From Ignavibacteriota bacterium (GTDB taxonomy: Bacteria; Bacteroidota; Ignavibacteria; Tepidaquicellales; OLB5), in the NCBI GenBank assembly GCA_003820375.1, contig RPQH01000007.1, forward strand, positions 1 through 64,000: DNA of 64,000 nucleotides, in the 5' to 3' direction. Positions 25,519-35,632 of the stretch are shown here, one piece after another. The translations under genes and the position numbers were made by a program. The notes under the pieces were generated by a model. It did no database searches, was not told the DNA's origin, and worked only from the letters and a program-made list of their open reading frames with translations. The stretch's first letter is position 1. Each line of letters opens with the position of its first letter.

Positions 25519-28500
25519 ATGAAGCAGAAGCATAGAGTATTAAAAGTCGATAATAAATTAAACTCTAATATTGAGATCTCAGATTTAATCGACTATGAGC
25601 TATTGTCAAAGCTTGATTCAATAAAGATACAAAGTTTGCATAACTCTCATAAACTGTTTTCTCAAATTTATTCAGGTGGTGTTGCTGCTTTATCAGATGA
25701 AAATCGAAAATCAAATCCTGACTGGATGTCGCAGTCAGCTAATTCATTTAGGGAAATATTGTATGCTCTTCCTAAAGCAAATAATAAGAAATTGCAAGAA
25801 GTGTTAACTGAATATTTCAATAAAAGCCATACCAAAGAAGAAGTACAAAAATATAAACACTATTTAAGCGAATTATACAAATTATTTACTGATATAGCTC
25901 ACCATTTTTCAGGTAACTATAATAGATCTGAAAGGACTTACAAGCTGGCTGATGGATTTATAGTTTCAGCTGACAATCTGGATGATAATACTTATTTTGA
26001 GGCAATCCGTCTATATAAAGTTTACTTGAAATTGATGGAGTTAACTGCAATCGATATTCACAAAAAAATAGACAAGTACATAAAAGATAATTGCAAAAAT
26101 GAAAAAGCTATTAGAATCATTATTAATAATAGCTATGATGCCAAATCCTACTTCTTTTTAAAAATCGACAATTCATGGCTTCACTGGCTATGGACGCACT
26201 CCTTTTTCGCTCACTTAAAGAAAATATCTGCTGACGAGAAAAGACAATATAATGATAGTTGCGAGCTTGATTATTTAAGAAGAATGGCTAAACAGGAACC
26301 AGATACGGTAACAAAAATTATTCAATCCATACCAGTTTCGCAAAAGAACAGCATCATTGTCTTTCATATTATCTGGATTATGGGAGATTTGCCGGCACAC
26401 TGTATAAAAGTTTTAATAGAAAAAATGAGTACTGAAGAGTGGTTTAGCTTGACGAGAGGATTTCAAATAAGCGGTTACGATTTTACTGATATTGTAAATA
26501 AAACAGTTTCGCATCAAGAGCCCACTTTGTTGTTAACACTAGCTCATGCAATGTTTACAACTATTTCAAAAGAGGTTTACCAACAGAAAAAGTCTCCATA
26601 TGAACTGAAATCGCCTTTTGTTATCAGCCACATGCTAGATTCTGATATTTTCAACGCAGTATCAAATATTGGGGAAAACTATATTGATGAGGCATTTGAA
26701 ACTTTGTGTTCCTGTATGGCTAATATATTACTATTAGGTAAACCCAGTAATATAGATACGTTTGTTTTCTCAGACATACACTCCTTTTACGATATTGATA
26801 TTTTTTCTATAGATTTAGGTAGAATTACAAAAAGCAGAAACCATAAGAAGGATCTTTATGCATTCATTGCAACACTGAAGCGGATTTTAGAGCGATTGTT
26901 TAGCAGCATAACAAGTCTTTCAAAGGCTGAGGAAATATTTGGAATAATTGAAAGTCTTCCCTCTGCCCGCTTGTCGTGGCGTATTAAGTTGTTTGCTTTG
27001 GCTCAATGCCCGAATTATTTACATAGCAAACTCAGAGGTACTTTATTTTATATATTTGAATCGAGTGAAGCGTTTGACTTAGGTGGTGACACTGAATACC
27101 AAAAACTACTAAAATGTAGCTTCACAAATTTATCTTATGAAGACCAAAAGTTGTTTGTCCAAAATATATTTTCTTATTATTCAAACATAATTAAAGCCAA
27201 TCCTGATAAAGGGTGGTATAAAGACATCGCTTGGGAAATACTATCTTGCATTGCTTCCTGTTTATCAGCGGAAGATGAAAATAAAGTTGAAACGGTATTT
27301 GGCAGATTATGCGATAAAAACTATGTCCCAAAACCTCCTTTACGAGATATAAGGGTTGGTACTGTATCATACCAATCTCCTGAGAATTTAGCAGTATATA
27401 CTGTTCCCGAAATAATACAAAACTTGAAAACGGAATGGAAGCCAGAGATACTCAAAGAAAAATACAAATATGATGATCATCTAAACCCTCGCGGAGCTGA
27501 AGGCATGAGTTATGCTCTTACATCTGATATAAAATTACGCTTGGATGATTACTTACAAAACATAATAGAATTTCTCAATGTAGCTGATATTGATATTTTG
27601 TACTTAAATGCCGTACTACGAGGAGTAGAAGAATTGTTTCGTGATGAAAAGCCCCTAAATGTACGTGACGCAAAACTAATATTTTCTTTCTTTAAAGAAT
27701 TAGTGAGTCATAACGAGTTTTTAAACATCCCTGAGCAAGAACGACATGATACGTACATACCATCGCTTTGGACTGAGATAAATAAAATTTGCATTAAAAT
27801 TGTGATTTACATACTGCAAGAGAAGACTACTGGCAAGGAAATTATAAAATCTGACAGTGACACTATTATCAGCCTTATATCGTACTGGTTTTCATTTTCT
27901 CATAGCCCTTTAGCGGAAGAAGAGAATCAATCACCGCAGAAATTACATGGTATAGCCATTAATTCAGTCAGAAGCTGCGCTTTCGAGGCTTTGGTAGAGT
28001 TTACTTTTAAGCACAAAGTCTTAACAGATAAAATCAAATCTCTTTTCAATCAAGCTTTATTAGATATATCTTTGGCAGTCCGGTTTTGTATCGGCAGATA
28101 TTTATCAACGTTTTTTTATAAAGACAACAGTTATGTTGTTGAACTACTGCCTCACATTTTTCCACTTGACAACATAAATAAGTTTATAGCTGCCTTTTCC
28201 GGATACTTATCAGCAAATTTGTATATTGATATATATGAACACATGGATCTGTATTATCGCCAGGCAATAGATGTAACGACTGATGAACATGACAATAATA
28301 ACACTAGCAGTTTTTATCCAAGCTTTGACGAATTACTAGCTAGCCATATTGCTTTAGCGTTTGCATTTTCAAATCTTGAGATTACAGATGAGTTGTTCAT
28401 ATATTTTTGGGAGCAGAAAAACGTAACTCGGCACAGGGAGTTTATCTCATACATTGGGAAAAGCTGTCTTAATAAAAACCATATTACTGAAGGATGGTTA

Positions 28501-28962
28501 GAGAAAAAGAAGGTAAGTAAAAAAAAGCTTCTAGACTTCTGGAACTGGCGTCTTGAAAATGTTACGGATGAAGAGATCCTATCAGGTTTTGATTTTTGGG
28601 TTAACCCTAAAAAAGAAGTTATTGATGACAATATACTATTAGAAAATATTACAAAGACCCTTAAAAAATCCGGCGGAAGAATGGGCTGGGATTATGGCTT
28701 TGTACGAAGACTACCGGCATTTGCCAAAGTTAATGGTTCAAAAACACTTGTTGCAATAAGTTACTATTTACTTGATTGTAAGGGAAAGATTAATCCAAAC
28801 CGTCACCGACCGCTTTACTTTAACAAGGAAATAAATACTTCCTTAAAAATTATTTATAAATCTGGAACAGAACTGGTAAAACAACAAACAATAGATTTAA
28901 TCAATAAGCTTATTTCACAAGGTAGTAAAGCGTTTTGGGAATTGGAAGAAATAATTAAATAA
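25519..28962 (+). CDS. Very large protein of unknown function, first gene of a two-gene unit
   Basis: 1147 residues, mostly helical, with no nucleotide-binding motif seen. A segment at about 215-285 reads SWLHWLWTHSFFAHLKK, then ELDYLRRMAKQEPDTVTKII; this WxxW...LxYLxRxAxxxPxxV pattern occurs in large HEAT/ARM-like proteins of defence islands. The later part (about 640-1140) continues with helical repeats. The next gene, an apparent PD-(D/E)XK nuclease, starts 44 bases after the stop on the same strand, so a two-component system is likely: a large sensor or scaffold plus a nuclease. Function is inference; no experimental relative was recognised. Confidence 0.55.
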   Translation: MKQKHRVLKVDNKLNSNIEISDLIDYELLSKLDSIKIQSLHNSHKLFSQIYSGGVAALSDENRKSNPDWMSQSANSFREILYALPKANNKKLQEVLTEYFNKSHTKEEVQKYKHYLSELYKLFTDIAHHFSGNYNRSERTYKLADGFIVSADNLDDNTYFEAIRLYKVYLKLMELTAIDIHKKIDKYIKDNCKNEKAIRIIINNSYDAKSYFFLKIDNSWLHWLWTHSFFAHLKKISADEKRQYNDSCELDYLRRMAKQEPDTVTKIIQSIPVSQKNSIIVFHIIWIMGDLPAHCIKVLIEKMSTEEWFSLTRGFQISGYDFTDIVNKTVSHQEPTLLLTLAHAMFTTISKEVYQQKKSPYELKSPFVISHMLDSDIFNAVSNIGENYIDEAFETLCSCMANILLLGKPSNIDTFVFSDIHSFYDIDIFSIDLGRITKSRNHKKDLYAFIATLKRILERLFSSITSLSKAEEIFGIIESLPSARLSWRIKLFALAQCPNYLHSKLRGTLFYIFESSEAFDLGGDTEYQKLLKCSFTNLSYEDQKLFVQNIFSYYSNIIKANPDKGWYKDIAWEILSCIASCLSAEDENKVETVFGRLCDKNYVPKPPLRDIRVGTVSYQSPENLAVYTVPEIIQNLKTEWKPEILKEKYKYDDHLNPRGAEGMSYALTSDIKLRLDDYLQNIIEFLNVADIDILYLNAVLRGVEELFRDEKPLNVRDAKLIFSFFKELVSHNEFLNIPEQERHDTYIPSLWTEINKICIKIVIYILQEKTTGKEIIKSDSDTIISLISYWFSFSHSPLAEEENQSPQKLHGIAINSVRSCAFEALVEFTFKHKVLTDKIKSLFNQALLDISLAVRFCIGRYLSTFFYKDNSYVVELLPHIFPLDNINKFIAAFSGYLSANLYIDIYEHMDLYYRQAIDVTTDEHDNNNTSSFYPSFDELLASHIALAFAFSNLEITDELFIYFWEQKNVTRHREFISYIGKSCLNKNHITEGWLEKKKVSKKKLLDFWNWRLENVTDEEILSGFDFWVNPKKEVIDDNILLENITKTLKKSGGRMGWDYGFVRRLPAFAKVNGSKTLVAISYYLLDCKGKINPNRHRPLYFNKEINTSLKIIYKSGTELVKQQTIDLINKLISQGSKAFWELEEIIK

Positions 28963-29006
28963 ATTCTTCCAAATAAATTATTTTTTACAATTAGTTAAAT
29001 ATATTT

Positions 29007-30248
29007 ATGAATTTTGGCAACCATATAGAAGAAATATTATCAAAATTGTTATCAGAGCCTTTGCTTCAGGATTTTGTACATTTAAGGCCAATTATATTGC
29101 ATGAGAAAAAAAGAGAACTATGTGATATCTTGATCGAAGATGAACCATCAGCAATCTTGTTACAATTAAAAGTACAGGATTTAACTAAAGCAAATGAAAA
29201 TAGAGATCAAAAGCGATGGGCTATAAAACAACTGACTAAAGCAGAAAGTCAGGTTAAAGGAGCAATTAAATATATGTCTTTATCGGACATTAGTTGCTCA
29301 AATACTGTAAGAGGAGAGATTAGATTTAACAAGGATCAATTACATGCTAAACATGGAATTGTAGTAATAGATTTTGATTCAGTACCTTTTTTGTTGGATG
29401 ATAAATTTGATAGCAGAACAAAAATGAATGTTCCAATTCATTATCTGACTTACAGTGATTTCATTTTGCTATGCCAAAATCTTAAAACTCTGCCAGATTT
29501 GATTTCTTATTTAGAGGAGAGAGCGAAAATACCTAAATGGGCCAGACCATTATTAGGAGATGAAAAAAATGTATATGCTTATTATTTAATGCATAAAAGT
29601 ACATTTTCATATTCTATAATTAGAGGAGATTTTAATAACAAATGGTGTGAACTTACTATTAATTATAAAAAAAAGTTTTCTGGTAAGGTTTATGAAGATG
29701 GTCAAACCGAACTTTTTCAGAAGGTTTTAAAAGAGCTTTACAATCATGATCCGATAGTTTCTCAACTTGCTCCATCCTATGTTGCAAAAATAGGTAATGT
29801 CTCCGACCCCGATAGAGTTGAAATTAGCCGAAGTTTAAATCGAATCCGGCTTTTATTGAGGAGAGCAATCTGTAAAAAGCTTTGGGAAAAACTGGAACTT
29901 TCGGACACAAGTAAATTGGGTTACAACTATTTTTCCATAGCTTCAAAAGATAAAAAAACTATGTTTTTCTTTTTATGCTCAAGGCATAATAGAGAAAAAA
30001 GACTTGAAGAACTTCAAATATTCTCCACTACCATATATGACTTACATAAAGATATTAATAGGGTAATAGGGATTGCTACTGAGAATCTTCATTCGGCAAC
30101 AGGTCGTTCGTTTGATTATATTTTGATAGAAGGAATTGTCAGAGAACAAGATGAGGATTTCTTAAAAGAGGCTAAACATACATTTTTTAAGAATATGGAA
30201 TATATTTCTTTACACGATTTTCCTGACGAAAATCTGAGTATTATATAA
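29007..30248 (+). CDS. PD-(D/E)XK-like nuclease domain protein
   Basis: 413 residues. Near the N-terminus the segment RELCDILIEDEPSAILLQLK gives D40, then Q53-x-K55, the spacing of a PD-(D/E)XK core in which the acidic residue of the last motif is replaced by Gln. This Gln variant exists in known members of the superfamily. An early Glu (EEIL) could supply a further metal ligand. The remaining 300 residues are unassigned. It follows the 1147-residue gene closely and is the probable effector of the pair. Assignment rests on motif spacing. Confidence 0.55.
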   Translation: MNFGNHIEEILSKLLSEPLLQDFVHLRPIILHEKKRELCDILIEDEPSAILLQLKVQDLTKANENRDQKRWAIKQLTKAESQVKGAIKYMSLSDISCSNTVRGEIRFNKDQLHAKHGIVVIDFDSVPFLLDDKFDSRTKMNVPIHYLTYSDFILLCQNLKTLPDLISYLEERAKIPKWARPLLGDEKNVYAYYLMHKSTFSYSIIRGDFNNKWCELTINYKKKFSGKVYEDGQTELFQKVLKELYNHDPIVSQLAPSYVAKIGNVSDPDRVEISRSLNRIRLLLRRAICKKLWEKLELSDTSKLGYNYFSIASKDKKTMFFFLCSRHNREKRLEELQIFSTTIYDLHKDINRVIGIATENLHSATGRSFDYILIEGIVREQDEDFLKEAKHTFFKNMEYISLHDFPDENLSII

Positions 30249-31432
30249 TGCAATTTAACTTTAGTTTTCTTATTTATTGAGATTAAAATTGGGAGTCAAT
30301 CTAGGTATTTTATTTATTACATCAATTTATTAGTAATAATGACAAAAATAGAGACAAAGAGGACAAACTCCTGACCTTTAGAATGCCATTCAATGTCTGG
30401 GCACGCTGAAATTGTTAAGTATTAAATATTATTACAAGTTAGCATTTCCTTAAATTCTATACAAGATTACATTTTCTACTAATAGTAATGTAAACTGTAG
30501 CCAAATCATAGCGGAAATAAATAGTAAAAATTGACACAATATGTATATTTATGATCAATTCCTGTAATTCGTTTGCAAATGTATGTATGGATAATAGATT
30601 GAAATTAAAAGAAATTATATCAAACGTTGTATTTTTGTAACTTCCAAAATCTTCCCATTAGAAAAAGCTTCAAAGAACTTCTTACCATAACAGGTGAATG
30701 CTATCTCAATATTATGATTTTCTTTGAAACAATCAAAGAAAAAAAGTTCTTTTTGTTAATTACCACATGGAAGTGTTCATATGTCTGAAAATTTGAAGAT
30801 TTAAATCTTAAAATTAACCAATCAATACCGAAGGATAACTTGATTTTATTTAAGATATCTTTTTGAGTAAAATTAGCATTTCTACGATTTATGATACCTA
30901 TGATATTCAACTATAACATTCATATAGTAACCAACAAAATCAGAATCCTCATATGCTCTTTTTGTTGGTATTTCGTCAGGGTATTATTACCAAGAATATA
31001 AAGATTTTGCAATTTTATCAACGTTCAAAGTATCAACATAACTGTTAGCATCACCAATACGGTACAATTATGTTTCAAATGAATAACCATGAAAGGAATA
31101 GTATACTCTTCTTTTAGTTACAACCTAACTGTTAAAATTATATTTATAGTAATAGTAAAAATGTAAATAAAAACATAGTTAAGTTATAAGAATCTAATAT
31201 TTTTTTTATTACATATTGCATTTTCTCTTGCACAAACATATCTAACATTAATAAATTTCTCCATATAAATGACCTATTTTGAGAGTAAACTCTTAAATGC
31301 AATTAAGAGACAATATTTGCAAACCCTTGCTATGTTTCTATCTTAAATGCTATAATAATACCGACTAGTAATGCTTGTTATACCATATATCTACACCTAT
31401 ACTTCTTCAGTAAAAAATATAATTTTTCTTAT
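30249..31432. other. Gene-poor region with a decayed gene
   Basis: Nearly 1.2 kb without an intact gene. It holds a GTAGCCAAATCATAGCGGAA stretch at about 30498-30517 that resembles the one at 6017-6036 beside the tRNA-Thr scar, and a minus-strand pseudogene (about 30610-31125). The rest is AT-rich with nothing recognised. Confidence 0.55.
30610..31125 (-). pseudogene. Decayed minus-strand gene, family unknown
   Basis: Coding-like stretches lie in succession on the minus strand but in different frames and broken by stops. The first is RRVYYSFHGYSFET, stop, LYRIGDANSYVDTLNVDKIA, two stops, YPDEIPTKRAYEDSDFVGYY. A second frame gives RNANFTQKDILNKIKLSFGI and onwards (the 30701-30910 ORF). A third gives ENHNIEIAFTCYGKKFFEAF and a stop. 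Together they suggest a protein of about 160-170 residues inactivated by several stops and frameshifts. No family was identified. Confidence 0.45.
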
Positions 31433-32218
31433 ATGTTTGAACAAATACCTAAATTGTTTAACAGCACAAAAGAAAAAGAAATAAAAAATGAGCTCCCCAA
31501 AACATTGGAAGGCATACCAATATTTGAGCACCTCGACGATAAGTCTAAGAAGTTTGTCCTCCATATCAAAGAGCTAAACATTGAGTCAGAAGAAGAATAT
31601 TTTGCAAAACGACCGGAAATTGCCGAGATGGTTGAAAAGAATAGAGAAACCGAAGGGATAAAACGGCTGTTTTTAAAAAGACATTTCGACCATACAGATT
31701 ATGAGATAAACACTCTTTACCATGAGGGGAAAGTAAGTGGATCTAGAATAAGAAATTTTGCAACCATGTGGGATTTAGTCCGGCTTAGGTTATATGAACT
31801 TGAAGATGCGCAAAACCCAGAGAGCTTTCACAGTAAGCGGACCGAGCGTTTGGCAGAAAAAATTTGCTTTAATTTATATGGCGTTGTGCAGGGAGGAAAC
31901 TGGTTCCCAGATGCGGCTAAAGATATTGGTTATGAGTTAGAGAAAAAAGGTCCGCCCCTTGCTGTAAATGACCAACTCATCCTTATCCATACAGTCCTTA
32001 ATCTGTTCCACGAACATGATTCAAGACAACTGCCATGCAGTATGTTTTATGTCAGTGGGCTATGGAAGTTTGCCCTGGAAAAAATATACAGCAAAGAAAC
32101 AAATGCAGTAAATGTATTTAAGAAAGATGATCCCGATAATAGGGACTGGCCGAAAGCTGTGAAATTGTTCTATGACAGTTTAAGTAATTTAAACTTGAAA
32201 GGCGACTTTAAAAATTAA
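31433..32218 (+). CDS. Hypothetical protein, 261 residues
   Basis: No family recognised. Soluble, charged, mainly helical, with a central WDLVRLRLYELEDAQNP segment and NWFPDAAKDIGYELEKKG. Its base composition looks higher in G+C than the decayed region before it and the operon after it, suggesting separate origin. It converges with the importer operon: only four bases separate the two stop codons. Confidence 0.6.
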   Translation: MFEQIPKLFNSTKEKEIKNELPKTLEGIPIFEHLDDKSKKFVLHIKELNIESEEEYFAKRPEIAEMVEKNRETEGIKRLFLKRHFDHTDYEINTLYHEGKVSGSRIRNFATMWDLVRLRLYELEDAQNPESFHSKRTERLAEKICFNLYGVVQGGNWFPDAAKDIGYELEKKGPPLAVNDQLILIHTVLNLFHEHDSRQLPCSMFYVSGLWKFALEKIYSKETNAVNVFKKDDPDNRDWPKAVKLFYDSLSNLNLKGDFKN

Positions 32219-32222
32219 GTAA

Positions 32223-33068
32223 TTATGTTTTATCTAATACAAATAAAAAGTGTCTTTCCGGTACTATGTTTTGATCAATTCCCAAATCGATACTTTTATG
32301 AATGGCATATCCTTGCTTTTGAAAAATAGTTTCCCAAACCTCTGGTTTTTGAAAGTTATAAGGTACTTGCACGTTACTATGTAAGACTCTATTATAAAAC
32401 CAGTCTATAAAAGATGCGTACTTACGTTGTTGAACTATATTAAGTGCATTTAGCTCCTCGCTGCTTTTGTGAGGGTTGCGGGTTGACCCATATATTGATT
32501 CAATAATAATTGTTCGACAATTAGTTTTAATGCTAGTTTCTTTTATTAAGTGTAAAGGTTTTTTTGAATGATGCAAGACTGTCAATAAAAAAGTGGTATC
32601 TGCATTAGGAACCTGTGGGAAGCTACTATTTTCCTTATACAATGAAAATTTATAAGGTAAATTCTTTTCCACATATTTAAAAATATCAATCAGATGAATC
32701 TTCTCAACTTTTTTATTAAGATACCGATTAACTAAGCCATCACCGCAGCCAATATCAATTATTGAATCTCCTATTATAAAAGGAGATACTTGCCTTGCAA
32801 TAATTTTAGCCCTGTTAACAAAAGCTTTCTTAAGGTTTGATTTCTTTATTTCGCATTTTATAATCTTTCTTAAATAATTTTCATATTGGCTTTCATTTAT
32901 TTTATTTTTCATATTGAACAAATCATTTAGTATACTTTCCTTAATATTATCTTGAATGCATAACTCTTTGAAAATTCTATCAATGGCTTTAATAATTGGT
33001 GCTCTGATTTTTTCCTCTTTTAGAATTTCAAAAGGAGAATAAATTTTATGTCCAAAATAGTTTTTCAT
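32223..33068 (-). CDS. Class I SAM-dependent methyltransferase
   Basis: 281 residues. The SAM-binding motif I is SIIDIGCGDGLVNRYL at about residue 98-113, followed by the acidic end of strand 2 (IHLIDIF) and a motif IV-like TTFLLTVLHHSKKP, which fits class I small-molecule or lipid methyltransferases. The N-terminal 95 residues are helical. It is the last gene of the importer operon, 11 bases after the ATPase gene. The context suggests it modifies the imported compound or a related metabolite, but the substrate is unknown. Confidence 0.75.
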   Translation of the reverse strand: MKNYFGHKIYSPFEILKEEKIRAPIIKAIDRIFKELCIQDNIKESILNDLFNMKNKINESQYENYLRKIIKCEIKKSNLKKAFVNRAKIIARQVSPFIIGDSIIDIGCGDGLVNRYLNKKVEKIHLIDIFKYVEKNLPYKFSLYKENSSFPQVPNADTTFLLTVLHHSKKPLHLIKETSIKTNCRTIIIESIYGSTRNPHKSSEELNALNIVQQRKYASFIDWFYNRVLHSNVQVPYNFQKPEVWETIFQKQGYAIHKSIDLGIDQNIVPERHFLFVLDKT

Positions 33069-33079
33069 TTTTTTAAATG

Positions 33080-33955
33080 TTATGGTTTATAGTTATTAAA
33101 TAATTGTTCAAATTCATTTAATTGTATTTTATATAATCCAGAATGCTCTAACTTTTGCCAAGCTTTTTTGTCTTTATCGCTATATAATATTTCATAATCA
33201 CTTTTTCTTGTAACTTTATTTTTTTTAAAAATCACTATTTTATCTGCTATAAAAAAATCCATTAAGTCATGTGTTACATATAACACTGCACGCTCACCTG
33301 TATCTAATGCATTTTCGTTAGAAAGATAATTCTCAATTACATTCTTTCTTAAAACTTGCCGTAATTTAAAGTCTAAATTTGAAAAAGCTTCATCGAATAG
33401 TGCTATCTTTGGTTTTTTTAAAAGTAATTTACCAATTGCAACTCGTTGTCTTTCCCCTCCAGAAATTTCACTTATTTTATTATTTAATAATCTCAAAATA
33501 CCGAGTTTTTCGGCAACAGAATTGACATCTCGTAAAATTTCTTTTTTATTTATTCCTTTCATTTTTAAGGGAAAGGCTAAATTATCTTTAACATTATAAT
33601 GGTCATACAAACTGAAATTCTGCATAACCAAGCCGACGTTCCTATCCATCGGTTCAACACTTGAAACATCATCACCACTAATTTTCACTGTCCCAGTAGC
33701 TTTATAACTCATTTCCAATTTAAGTATTATTTTATAAATAAAGTTATTTTTAGATTCATTTGTAGTTTTGATAAATCCTGCAATAAAATCTAAAAGTGTG
33801 GTTTTACCAGCACCTGAATCACCAATTATGGCAACGAACTCCCCCGAGTTAACACTCAAGTTAAATTTATCCAAAATAGTAAAGTATCTTTTATCAGATT
33901 CATCAAAATATTCAACATGAATGTTTTCTAATTCAAGTATGGGATTTTTTTTCAT
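33080..33955 (-). CDS. ABC transporter ATP-binding protein, sugar-importer type
   Basis: 291 residues from the ATG at 33955; the longer ORF-track start is a TTG 17 codons upstream and would overlap the permease gene. Walker A GDSGAGKTT, Q-loop VGLVMQNFSLYDHY, signature ISGGERQRVAIGKLLLKKP, Walker B KIALFDEAFSNLD and H-loop VTHD are all present. The Q-loop and signature match the MalK/CUT1 group. Usual MalK proteins have a C-terminal regulatory domain of about 130 residues; this one ends about 60 residues after the H-loop, so it lacks that domain. It energises the two permeases encoded upstream. Confidence 0.85.
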   Translation of the reverse strand: MKKNPILELENIHVEYFDESDKRYFTILDKFNLSVNSGEFVAIIGDSGAGKTTLLDFIAGFIKTTNESKNNFIYKIILKLEMSYKATGTVKISGDDVSSVEPMDRNVGLVMQNFSLYDHYNVKDNLAFPLKMKGINKKEILRDVNSVAEKLGILRLLNNKISEISGGERQRVAIGKLLLKKPKIALFDEAFSNLDFKLRQVLRKNVIENYLSNENALDTGERAVLYVTHDLMDFFIADKIVIFKKNKVTRKSDYEILYSDKDKKAWQKLEHSGLYKIQLNEFEQLFNNYKP

Positions 33956-33959
33956 TAGG

Positions 33960-34763
33960 TTATATTTTATTAAATTTTTTGTCGATCGAATACTCGAGCA
34001 ATCCAAATAATAAGATAGCTATAGTAACCACTATAAAGCTCGAAGCCGCAAACGAAGGCATATTGGTATAAGTAGGATCAGATATCCTAAATTGTTCAAG
34101 CCCATCAGCAAATGTCTTAAATTCGATATTATCACTGAAAAAAAATGAGAATGAAATATCGTTCCATGATAAAATAAATGACAATACAGAAATCGCAATT
34201 ATTCCAGTCTTAGCTTGAGGAATTAATATATTCCACAAGATTTTAAAAGTTGACGCACCATCTAAGGCTCCGCTTTTATCCAAGTCTGTTGATATCGATT
34301 CAAAATATCTTATCATGAACCACGCACAAACAGGAAAACAGAATGCAGTATTAGTTAACACTAAACCTGTTAAACTATTTAATAAGTTAAAAGCTAATAG
34401 GAGCCTTGAATATGGAATGATTAATAATATAGGAGGTATCAAATAACAGCTGATTAAGATGTATTCTATATACACCTTATACTTAAAATTAAATCTAGTT
34501 ATTGAATAGGATAGCAAAATTGAGAATATTATAATTATAAAAGTAGTAGTTAAACTTACTCTAAGCGTATTACATAATAAAATGTTAAATTCATTGGTAA
34601 ACACATGTTGAAAATTAATTATTGTTAATTCTGAAATAGATATAGAATGTAGTCCTTTATCAACAGGAATACTGGAGCAGGATGCTATAAATAAGACGCC
34701 ATAAGGGAATAAACTAAAAAACAAAAGGCTTATTAATATTATGAGTATAAAGATTCGTTTCAT
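33960..34763 (-). CDS. ABC transporter permease, MalG-like
   Basis: 267 residues with six hydrophobic segments. The cytoplasmic EAA loop reads LDGASTFKILWNILIPQAKTG, the contact site for the ATPase, followed by a SFILSWNDISFSF segment typical of the MalG/CUT1 family. It follows the first permease gene by five bases and precedes the ATPase gene by four. Inner-membrane half of the transport channel. Confidence 0.85.
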   Translation of the reverse strand: MKRIFILIILISLLFFSLFPYGVLFIASCSSIPVDKGLHSISISELTIINFQHVFTNEFNILLCNTLRVSLTTTFIIIIFSILLSYSITRFNFKYKVYIEYILISCYLIPPILLIIPYSRLLLAFNLLNSLTGLVLTNTAFCFPVCAWFMIRYFESISTDLDKSGALDGASTFKILWNILIPQAKTGIIAISVLSFILSWNDISFSFFFSDNIEFKTFADGLEQFRISDPTYTNMPSFAASSFIVVTIAILLFGLLEYSIDKKFNKI

Positions 34764-34768
34764 TTACT

Positions 34769-35632
34769 TTAATTATTCACTAATTTCTTTATTCGTAATA
34801 ATATAAATATTGATGTAAACAACATTACTAGTATTAAAGGAAAATACATTGCTGCAGAAGCGCTGATTGTGTTGATACCACTTATATTAATCAAAGAATA
34901 GATATATGTTGGTAATAGGGTTAATTCATTAGATTTGTTGTTGATTCCCATTAAATAAGGAGTGTCAAACTTGGTGAACATTAATAAAATTCTTAAAACT
35001 ATTATCGAAATAAGGGTTTTCTTTGTTTGTGGAAATATTATGTATTTAATTTTTTGATAAAATCTTGCTCCATCTATTTCCGAACTTCGTAGAAGATTAT
35101 GTGGTATTTTTCTTAAACTTGTGAGCAAGCCAATATAAACAAAAGGATAAAATTGCCAAACAGAAACAATAATAGTGCTTAAAAGTAAGTATTCTTTAAA
35201 CCATGAATAATTATCTATGTTAAAAAAATATTTTAAAACGTATGATATAAAACCTTCTTCACGCAAGCTCATACTCCATGAAATTACTGCCACAGTGGAA
35301 GGAACCGCATATGGTAAGAAAAATATTATCCAAATGAATATTGAAAAACGATTTTTGGGAATAAAAAACATTAAAAGAGCTGTCAAATACCCTAAAATTA
35401 TTTGCAGTGTGACAGTGCATAAGGTATATAAAAATGAGTTATAGATGGAATTTACAAAATTACGATCTTCTAATTTACCAAGAATAATTCTAATGCTATT
35501 TCCATAGTTTTCAAAACACATAACTAGAGTAAATAATGTGGGAATGAATATAAGAATAATAATTAATACGATTGGAGGTATAAAACAAATTAGAAACTTT
35601 GATAGGTTTTTCAAATACTGCAAAAATTTCAT
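34769..35632 (-). CDS. ABC transporter permease, MalF/UgpA-like
   Basis: 287 residues, six membrane segments. The EAA loop IDGARFYQKIKYIIFPQTKK is present at about 195-215. The N-terminal helix and periplasmic part fit the CUT1 MalF/UgpA family in its short form. Its start overlaps the stop of the solute-binding protein gene by four bases (ATGA), so the two are translationally coupled. Confidence 0.85.
   Translation of the reverse strand: MKFLQYLKNLSKFLICFIPPIVLIIILIFIPTLFTLVMCFENYGNSIRIILGKLEDRNFVNSIYNSFLYTLCTVTLQIILGYLTALLMFFIPKNRFSIFIWIIFFLPYAVPSTVAVISWSMSLREEGFISYVLKYFFNIDNYSWFKEYLLLSTIIVSVWQFYPFVYIGLLTSLRKIPHNLLRSSEIDGARFYQKIKYIIFPQTKKTLISIIVLRILLMFTKFDTPYLMGINNKSNELTLLPTYIYSLINISGINTISASAAMYFPLILVMLFTSIFILLRIKKLVNN

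Noticed and set aside
30701-30910. 69-codon minus-strand ORF as a stand-alone gene
   Set aside because: Flanking frames carry further coding-like sequence broken by stops, so it is listed as part of a pseudogene.
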